Notes: generated from the letters alone by a model not told the origin. A stretch of DNA of 64,000 bases from Neoconidiobolus thromboides FSU 785 (GCA_025603075.1 MU626264.1:124001-188000); one strand, 5' to 3'. Positions 20,518 through 32,282 are shown, counted from the first letter of the stretch. Numbers and translations: made by a program.

Positions 20518-23135
20518 TTAACGGCGATATTTTGGTCTAGCAAAATCGGGATGCTTTAACATTTCGGCACAATCAAATCCTCCCTCTTTAGAATCTAATG
20601 AATAGGAACTAGGTTCACTATCCGATCTTAATATCAAGGGATCCTTTTTAGAATATAGAGGTAATGAATTTTCCACATTTTGTGTCGATAATGAATGTTT
20701 ACCATGATTAGATATGTTAACAGATTTTGCTTTTTGCATCATGGATGGCGATTTAGCTTTAGGAATTTGATAAGGATCCACTTTCAATTCTCCTTTATTG
20801 TCGTTTTTATTTACTTGTTTAATTTCATCTTTTGGTTGACTACTTTTTCCTGTCCATCTAAGTTTATTAAATACTGATGTATCATACCATGATTTATTAC
20901 GAGTTCCAGATTTGGGTTTAGGATTTGCTGCAGATGCAGCTGCTGGGTTAGGTACTTGACCTTTGATAATAGCTTCAAGATTATCCGATACTTCCAATTC
21001 TGAAGGCTCATTTGTATTTTCTTCATCTTCATCTTCAAATGTTTCGCTGGTAACTGGTATACCAACTTCTTTCATTAATGTTGGCATCATATGACGATAG
21101 GCTAAATGACCTGACACTAAATGAGTAACATCTACGTTTTCTACCCCTTCCACATTTTGTACTGGGTTAAGTCCAGCAATTGAAAAACTAGTGGAGGCAG
21201 CTCGATATAAGAAACCTAAGATCCAATCACTTTTCACATGCCCATTAACGAATCGTCCAGAAACAACAGAGGCACTTTCTTTCCATTGTTTTTGGGAAGC
21301 AGTAATTGGCGCTCCAAATATATAAACATTTTCAACAATACCAAATGCTTTTAATCGACTTAACTCCAACAAACAATAAAAGATGACGCGTGCGCCAAGA
21401 GAAAATCCAACCAATGAAACTGGACGATGACCTTGTGCATGGTTTAATAATATATCCGCTAAAACTAGGCCTGCTTTTTCAGCTAATACTAAACCATTAG
21501 ACCAAGGATTATCAACTAAATAACCTAATTTACTAAGTGCCATTGGAACTGCTAATGCAGCTAAAAGGGCACTTAACAATGTATGCTTTAAAATTTCTTG
21601 AGCAGCAAATGATAACACTTCACCTGCTAATAGTTTTAATGAATTACCAAGGTGTTTTAAAGCTTCTGGTTCCCATAATAATGAAAAATGATCACCAATT
21701 CGACTATCTACCATGCTAAATGGTTTTGTTACATCTTCTCCTTTACCTGGAAGCCATCCTGTTATACTTAATAATACACTCGATCTTTTGTTATCATAAA
21801 TAGGTAAAAATTCAAATATATTCACTCCTCTTGTTCTTTTTTCCATTTTTTGACCAGCAATGGCTATAAATTTAATTAATCAATATGTATACTTGATTTT
21901 ACTTTAACTTACTTCCACCAGCAACAACACCTCCAGTGGCAATTAATGCCGTACCACCAGCACCTGCAAAAAAAGTCGATGTACCAGCTAAACCCAAACC
22001 AGTAAAAGCAGCTCCAACACCGGTTGCAATTACGGGCGCTAATAAACCAGCTGACAAACCAATAATCACACTACCACCAACAGTAGCTACACCTATTAAT
22101 AACAATCTTGATTTTAAATTAGTCTTTTTCCTTGCTTTTGTTTCAGAAGTATGAGTTAATGCTTCCGCTACTTCATTAATTTGAAATTGTTCCGCTACTC
22201 TTTTTTCTAAATCAATGACATCAAACCAATCCAATTTAATTTCTTCTGCCATTGCTTTTAACAATGTCCTTGATCTTGAATCATAAATATCTTCATTTGT
22301 TAATAACAAAAATAAATCTAATATGATGGTCCATCTTATATCTATTTTTAATGTTTGTGATCCTTTTGGTACATCAATTTGATTAGTCTCATTTAATTTT
22401 TCAATAGTTGCTTTATTCAATCTTGCTTCTTTTGTAGTACAATTTGATAGGATTGTTTTACTTAAATCGGACGGTATAACTCCATGACTACATAATTTAT
22501 CGATCATCACTTGTTCTACAAAAATTAAAATTTAATTCAAATAAAAAAAACAATGGTTTACCTTCTTCACTAACAGCCATATGATTATATAATTTTTTCA
22601 TTATTTTTTTTGCAAAAACAGTATAACTTGCATTAGCTGAAGCATACTCTTTAATTTTGAAGGGATATTTACTAGTTTGTTGCGTTAACAATACTCTACA
22701 TAAAGCTACATAAGCAAATTTTTCTTCATCTGTAAATATATCTTTAGTTGCTTCTATATGTTTATTTCTATTTGATAGATTATCCATATTATCTGTTAAA
22801 TTTAATCCTTCATCAATATTCATTAGATTTAATTGAAAATCCACTTCTTCCTCTTCGTTATTTTCTTCTTTGACCATAATAGTTGGTAATGTGGAGGTAG
22901 CTGGAGAAAATACAGGTAATTCACCAATTAAAGTTACATCACTTTGAATGGATAAACCATTGTCATAATCGGTGTGTGAAAGAGTAGTAGTATTTGGTAC
23001 ATGATGATTAAAGTCAATGTATGAGTTCCTTGAAATGGTACTAGTACTCCTTATACTTGGATCTCTTTTAACTTCATTTAATCCATCTTCATTTCCACTT
23101 TCACTGATTGTTACTTCTTGAAATCCGTCCGACAT
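20518..23135 (-). CDS. DUF726 alpha/beta-hydrolase-fold membrane protein (TMCO4/Mil1-like), 840 aa, three exons
   Basis: Exons (minus strand): 23135-22562, 22515-21913, 21863-20518. The joined frame is exactly 841 codons. Seen: about 130 disordered acidic N-terminal residues; a helical region (YVALCRVLLTQQTSKYPFKIKEY...); a strongly hydrophobic Gly/Ala-rich segment around residues 330-395 (LLIGVATVGGSVIIGLSAGL, then GAGGTALIATGGVVAGG), as in TMCO4; then the hydrolase part with SVLLSITGWLPG, the nucleophile elbow GFSLG (Ser near residue 537), FGAPI, and a late histidine in SGHLAYRHMMP; finally a Ser/Lys-rich tail of about 160 residues. This order is that of the DUF726 family, which includes yeast Mil1 (YFL034W) and human TMCO4. 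Hydrolase activity is expected from the GxSxG elbow but the substrate is not known. Convergent with the upstream F-box gene. Confidence 0.88.
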
Positions 23136-23521
23136 AAATAAATATTTTTAATTATAAAAAATGGTGGCTTAAACTGTTAATTTCTTTTTATAATTGCTGG
23201 AATTACTTGAGTTTTATTGGTGGATTCAAATCACTCTTCTTTAAGATAAATTTTTAATAAGATTAAATGGGCTTAATTAAACTAAATAAATACTTTTCAA
23301 TCTAATATATTAACTAAAAAAAATTGAACACTGTAATAGAATTATCTAATAATAATTATAAAAAAATAAACAAAGTTAAACTTTTTAGCAGAAATAACTC
23401 TAGTTTTAATCAGAATTGTTTCAATTTATACTGCCAATTTTTACATTTTGTTTATTTTTTATAACTTATTGTTGAAAACTTTAAAACAGTTTGCTTAAAT
23501 ATTATTCATGAGATAATTCTG
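23136..23521. other. Intergenic, promoter side of the DUF726 gene
   Basis: AT-rich, no feature. Confidence 0.5.
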
Positions 23522-23623
23522 ATGGGGTGGAATACTATATCTCTTGTCCTTCGAATTGATTGGTCTATCCATCATGGCCAAGAGCTTACTATTGTTGGCA
23601 CTAATCCTATTTATGAAAAATAA
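23522..23623 (+). pseudogene. Coding relic resembling the start of a CBM20 starch-binding module
   Basis: A GC-richer patch with a 33-codon frame. The part VLRIDWSIHHGQELTIVGTN resembles the opening of CBM20 modules (strand, then G-Q-x-hydrophobic-x-V-V-G-S-N/I-P). The tryptophan block expected next (LGNW) is missing: the frame reads PIYEK then stops. No further exons found. It could equally be an unrelated exon. Confidence 0.3.
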
Positions 23624-25615
23624 TAGAGTCTATTTATATCATAGATAGGAGTATAACATGATTAAAAACTATAAATAGTAATGTATATTATTTTATTAAT
23701 AAAAAGTTATTCTCTTAATCTGTTTCAATAAATTAAAAATAATAAATTATTGCTATTCAATTTTAATTGATTGATTCTAGATAATACAACTGATTCTTTT
23801 GGACTTAAGCAATAAAGTGATATTACCTTTGTATATTACTTTAGATTGTTATTTTAAAATATGAGCTTATTTTTCTATACTTTATTATTAAATTGTTCTT
23901 ACTTAATACCAAGTTTTTTGCTTCTGTTTTTGTAAACTATCGACTGGTCAATATTTTGTCTAATAGATATTTTAATATAAGCAACTCAGTACAAAATACA
24001 TACTGATGAAATTCCTGTGATAGCTAATTTAGTTTTCTAAATTTTAGCTTGTAATTTTATTAATCCAAATGCTTCTGCCCAATATTTCAATATTAATTTG
24101 AGCAAGGACAAAAGGGCCAAAAGATAATCTAACATCTATAAAGTTTAAGGGTATCGTAAAATAATCTAAGCTTTAAATTACACTTTTTAAAGATTTTAAA
24201 TGAAACACAAATAATAGCTAGATATTTTTTATAAATTTAGTCCAGCTCCGCCTATATAAAGCGGATAGTTTATTAAAATAGCGGATGAAAAAAAGATGGT
24301 TCTGTTATGTACATTCAATGGATTTAAGCATATAAGCTAATTAATAATATAATATTTAAAAGGTAGCAGAATAAAGGCCTCAACTCTAACATTAAAGTTA
24401 AGAGACCCTCTCCAAATACTATTTTTCAATTTTAATTATTCTTTTATACTAATAAACTTACTTGTCGGTTTAAACCAAGAGTTCAAAATGTTAAAAGATA
24501 TGATGTGATAAAATTAAAATGTCAACCTTATGGATATGCCTTCTTATCTAAAAGCTTATCTACTTTCCTATCAATTAAATACGACATTAACTCTTCAATT
24601 ACTTCTACAAGAAACATCAAGTGATACAACATATTGACTAATTCAAGGTGCTTTACAATTATTTAAATAGTATAATATCTATTTAGTTTATATAAGTGAG
24701 TGTGACAATAATTTTAAAAATAATTTTTATTATTATTTGTTTTACTTAAATCTTTAGCATTGTCATTAAATATTATAGGTAATTGACAATTTTTATAAGG
24801 TCTAGCATTCAATCAAATAATTTGATTAAAGCCAAGGAAATAATTTAGTATTTTGACATTAAGGGGATGTAATTAAATCAAAACGTAGAAGGATCAATTC
24901 AAAAGAGATGTAAATGTCTAGAACTTTAAAAATAGAGAGATTACATTTATTTTTAAATATTTTCTAGCTCATTTTATTACTAAATTTTAATTTAGTTTGC
25001 TTATGCAATATTTAATGGATGGTAACTTTTTATATTAGCTAAGTATAAAATCCCTTGTAAGTCTAGATTTACAAATGAAAATCTATTAATGTTATAGGCT
25101 TCTTTTGTCCGGTTAGATAGTTTTTCCTTTGGAATTTTCTGGATCATGGATTGATTAGTAAAAATAATAGGCAAGAAGTCGGTATTTTATATAATTCATT
25201 AAATCAAAACTCTCAAAAGATACACTTTATTAATCTCCATTGTCTAGATCTTGAATTCGCTAGAATTATTATTGACCTTATTTTCTTTTTATAATAAAAA
25301 GAGCACTTTTTTATAACTTGAACTGGAAATAAGGATTGTGTTAGATTAAGCTATTTACTCAATAAGTGTATTTTCCATATTTATATCTTTACCTTATCTC
25401 TGATTTGTATAAAATACCTTTTCAACATTTGATTACGATTACAGTTAAACATATTAAAACATTTTGAAAAATAAGATAGAATTACTAATGCTCTGTTAAT
25501 TTATTAACAATATAATTAAATATTTATTCTCTAAGTACAAAAATTATTAACAAAAACTGCGAATACAACTATTTTCATGCCTGTTTTGCTTAGAAATCAC
25601 CAAGCATAAATACGA
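23624..25615. other. Gene-poor stretch with coding relics
   Basis: About 24537-24640 gives MDMPSYLKAYLLSYQLNTTL... then a stop; a LisH-like helix is possible but unproven. About 25205-25360 gives HFINLHCLDLEFARIIIDL then stops and KEHFFITWTGNKDCVRL, which faintly recalls the C-terminal part of the F-box proteins here. Probably remains of dead genes. No intact gene. Confidence 0.35.
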
Positions 25616-25932
25616 TTACTTCCTACTTTCAATACTAGGTTTGTTGAAAGCATCATGACTTGGCCTTTTAGAAATAGGTGTGTTAACTAAATTCTCTAGT
25701 GGTGGTATATTACAAAAGTCATCTCTTTTATCAAGAAAGTCTCTCATTAAACTTAAAGCTTTGAGTTTATTCTAATGAAAAACTATTAATTCCTAAGTCA
25801 AATATTTAACATATTTCTAAAACTTACAATATCCTCTTTTTCCAAGTCCGTAACATCTTTTGTCATTTCGTTGTTAGGTAACACATCTCCTTTGTTTTCA
25901 GCTTCAAACAATAACTGTAACATATCGAACAT
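25616..25932 (-). CDS. Small two-exon gene of unknown function, 86 aa
   Basis: Not recognised. Exons: 25932-25828 and 25771-25616, separated by a 56-bp intron with GTAAGT donor and CATTAG acceptor. The joined frame is exactly 87 codons. Seen: MFDMLQLLFEAENKGDVL, an acidic helix-prone stretch (VTDLEKEDINKLKALSLMRDF), and a polar C-terminus with NIPPLENLVNTPISKRPS. No signal peptide or membrane segment. The intron with consensus ends, the phase match, and less AT-rich codons than the surrounding DNA support it as a real gene. Short acidic and coiled parts suggest a subunit of a larger complex, but that is a guess. Confidence 0.6.
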
Positions 25933-27490
25933 GATGGGGTATTTATTTTAGAAATAAAAAACGATTAATATTAAAATATCATTTAAATCTATTTAAACTA
26001 TTTATATAGTTTAAGGAAACGATCTAGACTCTAAATTATACATTATACAATTAGGAACAAGTTACATAGATGAAAAATAACTAATTCTTTCACTAGTGTA
26101 AATTGCCATATTAAAAGTGAGATCAACTAATAATAGACCTTTAAATTGAGTATATTCATTATGTTGTCCAATAAATTAATATAATAGTTTTAAAAATATG
26201 GATTCAGATTTAAACCTTGAATTCAGCCAATTACATTTTGTTTACTAGCACCACTTTTGTAATATCCATAAACTTAAATTTACTATTCTTTTTGTTTTAT
26301 TATACAAAGTATAGCGCACGGATTAAGAATTAAAGGGATCTTTAATTCTTAAATTCCATTATTTTTAATTCACTCCTACTCAAAAGTTTTTGTTATAATT
26401 CAACAATAGAGTATAGTTTTATATTGATATAATTATATATGAAAAAGAAGCGGAGATAGTAAAAAAATTAAAAGGACTATATATAGTTTAAAAAAATAAA
26501 ATCATGAGTTGAGTAAAAAAGAGAATTTCCACTTTTAGTATATCCCCATTGATATAAAAGAAAATGGTATCAAAACTCTTATTTTTATAACCGAACTTTT
26601 AACCCACAAATTTATGACAAGTATTAAGCTCCACATTTGTCACTATAAAGCAATATCTTGGAAATAATTATATTTTGTAGAATTATTTGTATTATTCATA
26701 AGAGTGGTTATATGTCTATTCTCTTAAAGCAGGAGCTTTAGGACAAAATATTTGTTATATTTTAAATCATAGAATATTTCATTAATTATTTCTCTACTTT
26801 CGACAGTAGCAGCTATATTAATTAAGGCTGAACTTAATAATATACAGTTAAATGATCACAAACTAAATCCATAAAAATCAAAGCCTAAGAACTTTATTAA
26901 TAGCGTAATCATTTCAAAGTAACCATTTTAAAACACCAATTAATAAATGTGAAGTTCTAATATGGCTATTGACTCTTCTACTAAGTCGAAAAATTAAATT
27001 ACTCATAGTTTAATTTTTGTCCAGTATTTTATATGCACAAAACCCCTTAAATTTTTTGCTATGAAATATACACTAAATGGAATAAATTGTGCACAGAAGA
27101 AATACTCTCTCTAATACAAAAACAGCCCAAAAATAACGCTACCACATTCTCCTCCATATTTATATTCTCTTGTGTCTTTTAACTATAGCGAAAGCTTAAA
27201 ACTTTCAACCAACTAAAAAACAACTATTTTTTAAAAATTGCTATTATTAATTTTAGATTAGGTTCATACTTACATAGATATAGAAAACGCACTAAATACG
27301 ATAAAAAATAAGCCCTGCTGATATGTTACTATTATAAGTATTCATACTAGAGTTCTTTATATCAAATATCTTATTTCAATTTCATAATATTACATCATAT
27401 ATAATAAAATCTTTTAGAATAACCTGTGTGATTAAGGTGTTAAATTGTAATTTTCTAAAAGCATCTTTGTAGTAATATTAGATAAATAAA
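25933..27490. other. Gene-free, AT-rich stretch
   Basis: About 1.5 kb with no followable frame and no MITE. Confidence 0.5.
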
Positions 27491-27592
27491 GATATAGAAG
27501 TGTATTATTTGTTTAAGAATTTTATTGATAGTTTTTCTACTCAGATAGCACTTAAAAAATAGAAAAAGTAATGAAAAGAACATCCTCATATA
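27491..27592 (-). mobile_element. MITE copy (family A), diverged
   Basis: Termini ATATAGAAGTGT and ACATCCTCATAT. It has lost a few bases but the frame stays open. It lies about 210 bp upstream of the F-box pseudogene. Confidence 0.82.
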
Positions 27593-27804
27593 AAGCTTAA
27601 AACATTACCTTTAGTTGAAAGTGTTTTAATAAAAACGTTTAACTCAACCATTGGAATAAACGAACAATAAGATAAATTTGATATAGTTTATGTCATTTGA
27701 ATAAAAAATGAGTAAATACTAAGATAACCTTTTTATAACCTACATATTTATATATAGTATAAATAAAGGAAAACTTATGACTTTATTTTTCAATTTAATA
27801 TAAA

Positions 27805-29142
27805 ATGAGTACCTTAAAATTAGATAACTCACCCAACATTCCAGCCGATACTATTTTTAGATCCTTGTCTCCGGATGAATCATTTGATTTAAGGTTTTTA
27901 AATAAGGTATTGTTTAAACAAATTAACCATCTCATTTCTTATAACTTATGCTATTCAGCCTACTTATGTTCATCAGCCTACTCATGGATCCAATACACTT
28001 TGTAAAGGTCACAGTGATGATGTACAATAATTGAAAAGAACGAACGAATAATTAAACTATTTAAAGTTATGCACCAAAAGTAAAATATTATATGTTGATT
28101 ACTCGAAATTACCCAATGTCTCTTGTTGAATAGCTTAGTACCACAAATAGCTCCTTTATCTAAAGAACATGATATTAACTATTAAGAAGGACTGCAAAAC
28201 TATTTTATTAAAGTATATGTATTTATTATTTAAAATTAAAAAATCCACTGCTACAATCAAAGGCTCGATCGATTTAGATTATCTTATCAAATTACTTGAT
28301 ACAGATCAGCTCAAGACTTTAATAATTAGACATGCTTAAATCAAACTAAATGGGATTGAAAAATTAAAGGGGTCTTTTACCCAGATAAAGAAGCTGGTAA
28401 TTATTTTTGGTATATTTTCGATGTCTTCAAGTTTAAGTAATGGTCCAAAATTTTATTTACTTGAAATATTGAAGTTGATAAGTACACCGATAAATAAAGT
28501 TGACTTAAGTTATTTAGATGATGTTTTTAGAATAAAGAAGTGTATGCAATTATAGATGATTTCATATGTGATGATATGTTTAAATTATCACATCCAAATA
28601 CTGAATTTTTTGGCTTCACTAAATTAATGTCCAATATAAGTCTGCTTTCTGACTTTTCGTGTTTAAAAGAAATACATATTAGTGGCTTAGATATTTTTGA
28701 GCCTACTTTTAAAACTATTTTACATTTACAAAATCCCCAAATATTAACTATCCATAGACCAAAGTGTACAAATCGAGGGTCTGGTTTGAAACATTATGTT
28801 TCTGAGGCTTCAAAAATAAACATAGGATAGTATACGGAAACAACAATTTTATACACTCTAAGTCAATTGAAAAAGCAATTTTTAAATGATATAACATCTC
28901 AACTAATAATATATTTCATATGATACTCCTTTTGCATAACACCAAAGTAGTTACTTTTATAAATGGAGAATGCTATTATCATAATTCTAAAATAATCAAG
29001 CTAGTTTGCTATAAGAAACAGTTTTTAGTTCAAATTGATAAAAAAATCCATAAGTGATAGTGAGTTAAAATTTAATAATCTACTTTCTCGCTTTGAGTAT
29101 TATAAAAATACTGCTTTAGGTATTTCACGATTCCAGTTAAAA
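27805..29142 (+). pseudogene. Decayed F-box/LRR gene, paralogue of 18867-20252
   Basis: The start MSTLKLDNSPNIPADTIF and LRFLNKVLFKQINHLI match the intact gene (MTTLKLDNLPDIVADTIF, LRFLNKALFKQINQLI). The frame stops at 28003-28005. Homology resumes in shifted frames: KILYVDYSKLPN (28082), SIDLDYLIKLLDTDQLKTL (about 28268), KKLVIIFGIFSM (28388), LSYLDDVFRIKK (28504), IDDFICDDMFKLSHPN and FGFTKLMSNISLL (28550-28650), SCLKEIHISGL (28660), VVTFINGE (28950), CYKKQFLVQIDKK (29010), ending near LLSRFEYYKN (29080). Several stops and frameshifts, so non-functional as a full-length F-box protein. Confidence 0.92.
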
Positions 29143-29188
29143 TAAATCATTTATGCTATTATTTTTCATTTGTAATTTTCTATTTATT

Positions 29189-29292
29189 ATATGGGGATGT
29201 TTTTTTTGATTTTATTACTTTTTCGATTTTTCAAGTGCTATTTGAGTAGAATAATTGCTAGTAAAATTCTTAAACAAAAATGCGTCCCCGTA
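29189..29292 (+). mobile_element. MITE copy (family A), first of a direct pair
   Basis: Termini ATATGGGGATGT and GCGTCCCCGTAT. The frame is open to near the right end. The core reads AAGTGC...GAGTAG, so both CpG sites are transitions. Confidence 0.9.
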
Positions 29293-29432
29293 TTTTAAAG
29301 AACAAGCTAATAACAGAAGCATTTTAAGTTTAGATTAATAATATAGCTTATGGTGTCATATTTATCTCCTATGCATCTATGTTTTTACTTTTAAAAACAC
29401 TAAATAACCTCATATACAATTTTAGCAATACC

Positions 29433-29539
29433 ATATGGGAGTGTTTTTTTTGACTTCATTATTTTTTCCATTTTTTAAGCGCTATTTGAGCGGAAAATTT
29501 GTTAGTAAAATTCTTAAACACAAAAATACATCCCCATAT
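29433..29539 (+). mobile_element. MITE copy (family A), close to consensus; family description
   Basis: Family A is about 100-110 bp. Terminal inverted repeats: ATATGGGGATGT (variants GGGAGTGT, GGAAATGT) and ACATCCCCATAT. Invariant landmarks between them: a T-run of 6-9, TTCATTACTTTTTCC, the central AAGCGCTATTTGAGCGG (a 4-bp stem CGCT/AGCG with ATTTG loop), GTTAGTAAAATTCTTAAA and CAAAAATACATCCCC. Insertions are mostly flanked by AT or TA, which fits a TA- or AT-targeting class II transposase, but the duplication cannot be separated from the termini by eye. No protein large enough to be a transposase, so non-autonomous. This copy carries the full open frame from the left-terminus ATG through KRYLSGKFVSKILKHKN into the right terminus. 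Confidence 0.93.
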
Positions 29540-29973
29540 AGATTATTTTATAATACAAAAATCTTGTATTGATAAATGCTACAATTTGTATTTATATTTA
29601 AAGTTTTAGAATATATAAAGTTTCTGAAAAACATCTAAACTATTCCTTCTGCCATTTTTAAAACGCTACTTTTTTCTCAAACAAAATCCACTTTAGCATA
29701 TATGGTTAAATAAAAGATATTTGTTTATGATATAGCATTTTACCTTATTCTTTATGATTTCCGTAGAATAATATTTTAAAAAATAAAGGATATTATGTAG
29801 ATAACATGTTACTTTTCTACCATTCTTAATTTTATTAATCAAGCCTTTCATGTTTTTACCATCCAAGATTTTAAGGAAGCATACCTCAGACTTTATAACG
29901 ATAGCGGGGTTTTGGGTCATCTACTCTTTTACATAAATTTATCCTCAAATGACCAAATGACCACTACCTTTGG

Positions 29974-30183
29974 ATGTGCTCATCTTCCTCACTTTCGAGT
30001 AGTGTTGTACAAAATGTAGTTTTCCCATATGAAGTCCAACCTAATCAAATACTAGCTTGTCAATTAAACTTAGAGTGTTTCTCCAATTAGCGCAATCATA
30101 TCTCTCCTCTCTTATCACATCCCGGTTCCTCCAGTCATATTATTGACCAGTTCGTTATAAACCTTTCTTATCTTCAACTATGA
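29974..30183 (+). pseudogene. Possible coding relic, unassigned
   Basis: Frame MCSSSSLSSSVVQN, then FPYEVQPNQILACQLNLEC, a TAG, then NHISPLLSHPGSSSHIIDQF and a stop at 30183. Base composition is more balanced than its surroundings, which suggests former coding sequence. No family recognised. Confidence 0.3.
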
Positions 30184-30571
30184 ATAACTTGTGATTTTTA
30201 CTATTTTAAGGTTTTAAAGGAGCAGTCTATGACTTAAATTGAAACACTTTCATGGAATCTTCATAATTCCCTTGAAAACGACTAACCTAAAAGAAATTGT
30301 TTATCTTTGGCTTTTCCAACTCAAATTTCACTCGAATTATATAAATACAGTAATAGTAAACATCTAAGCTAATGTACTATATGTTATGTTTATCACCCTT
30401 CCACTAGTTTATCATTGTGTTTATCAGTTTTATAAAATAAATTCTAGTTTAATATATGGATCTCAGTTATTCTTAAAATATCAAAGTTATAAATAGAATA
30501 ATTAAGATATCGTATGGCTAAATATATTAGATTATAATAAAAAATAGTGTTTATATAAAATAAGAACCAAG

Positions 30572-31953
30572 TTAGTCTTTTTCGATATCCGCGAAATATG
30601 GGTGAGAAAGTGCTGCATGAGCAGTAATTCTCTTAGAAGGATCATATTCTAACAAGCGCTAATAAGATATCATTAAGTATAAACAAAAACTATCATATAA
30701 TATAATATAGTACCATAAGTAAATCAACACCTTGTGGTTCTAATTTTGGAACCAAAGGAGCAAGTGAAGTAGCTGGAAAATGTGGGAATGGCTTAAAATC
30801 AGGTAGAAGAGAGACCCCAGGCCACGTTAATTCGGTTGGAGTTCCTAGTATTTTGAAAATCCTTACTAATTGATCTTTTACTGAATTTCCTGGAAATAAT
30901 GGTAATCCAGATGACATTTCTATAAGAATTATTTTATTATTTATCATATAATAAAGCAAAGCTGAAATACCTGCAAATATACAACCAACTGACCAAATAT
31001 CAATAGCTGTATCATAATGTCTCGATCCCATTAATACGTCGGGTGGACGATACCATAGGGTAACAACCTAGTAATTAATTAACTTAGCTTTATTTAATTA
31101 TCCGTAGCTATTACTTCATGAGAATAACTTCTAACGGGGATACCAAAAGCTCTAGCCAAACCAAAATCTGCTAATTTTAGTTCTCCTTTCTTCATAAAGT
31201 ATAAGATTAATTAAGCTATTATAAGTAACTAAGATTTTATATATACCTTATTTATAAGTAAATTGTGAGGCTTTAAATCCTAAATTATTCATGAATCATT
31301 CGTCAATAAAGTATTATACTGATATTTACTCTATGTAGAACTCTATTATGGTGACAAAAAGCCAACCCCATTAATAGTTGGTATAGTAAATGCTAAAATA
31401 GTTTAATATGATTTTATGGTTTTTATATACTAAAATACTACCTTAACAGTTATAGGCTCTAATTCTCCATTAAATGCATCCATATATTTCTTTAAATCGG
31501 AATCACAAAACTCAAAAACCAAGACCAATTTTTTATCCACATGAAGCACATCGTGTAATCTATTCTTATTTTAATTTGGAACAGGACTGATTCAATTAAG
31601 TTTACTTTACTACATTAAAATGCTTTAACTCTTTTAATAAAGATATTTCTCTTATAGCTGTACAAGGCACCTAATTTAAGTAAGAATCATAGTAGATTAT
31701 CTATATTATTATATACCCCTTCTTCTTCGTTGTCCAATCTTATACGTTTTAATGCAACAAACTCATTGGTTTCTAAATTTTGTGCTTTATAAACAATACC
31801 ATAGGTTCCTATAAATCGACGATTACAATTATGCTTAGTATAATTTAAGTCGTTTATCTATTACCTTCGCCTAATTTTTCAATACGCTATATATGTGTTA
31901 ATGGTTAATAATAACAGAATGATAGTTGATCTTATTACTTTATACTTTTCCAT
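30572..31953 (-). CDS. Cyclin-dependent kinase, Pho85/CDK5 type, 290 aa, eleven exons
   Basis: Ser/Thr kinase acting with a cyclin. The fungal Pho85 branch controls phosphate, glycogen and polarity responses. Assembled by hand from eleven exons on the minus strand (MEKYK at 31953; end at TAA 30574-30572). Motifs: [10 protein letters not shown] (11-20), Lys33 in ALKRIR, cyclin-binding helix PCTAIRE (45-51), HRDLKPHN (124-131), DFG (144-146), T-loop [30 protein letters not shown], then [15 protein letters not shown] and [18 protein letters not shown]. The T-loop block [18 protein letters not shown] and [13 protein letters not shown] place it with CDK5/Pho85 rather than CDK1. Odd points: PCTAIRE instead of PSTAIRE or PSSALRE, and HRDLKPH where Gln is usual at the last position. 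Ten introns of about 45-60 bp. Start ATG sits at the end of a GAAATT hexamer repeat. Confidence 0.93.
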
Positions 31954-31977
31954 TTCAATTTCAATTTCAATTTCAAA
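31951..31977. repeat. GAAATT hexamer repeat abutting the kinase start codon
   Basis: Read on the minus strand, about four GAAATT units lead into GAAATG, the last unit providing the ATG of the kinase. Just beyond, AAAACTTGAATTTTAAAAA occurs twice (about 31980-32020). Confidence 0.8.
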
Positions 31978-32282
31978 ATAAAACTTGAATTTTAAAAACA
32001 AAACTTGAATTTTAAAAATTAAAAATGAATAATCAACAAGTTAGTTTTAAGCCAATCATTCTAGCCATAACTTTCAGCATGTATAAAACTTTAACTTGGA
32101 AAAATAAAGGAATATTATGTTTGAAATAGTATAAATAGTATAATATTAAAGTATAGACTGAATACTAAGCTCTATATTGTGAGTATATAAACTGCTAAAT
32201 ACTTAATAATATCCTAGTTTAATATAAAAAATGAATAATAACACTAATTAATCCGTGAAAATAAACAAAATTTCATCTTTAT

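Noticed and set aside
20695-22154. Short plus-strand and alternate minus frames within the DUF726 gene
   Set aside because: Overlap a confidently spliced, conserved gene in other frames.
24537-24640. LisH-like helix in a short plus-strand frame
   Set aside because: The pattern is loose, the frame stops after about 35 codons and no partner exons were found.
29693-29920. 75-codon minus-strand frame
   Set aside because: Composition is that of random AT-rich DNA (K, I, N, Y, L), no motif.
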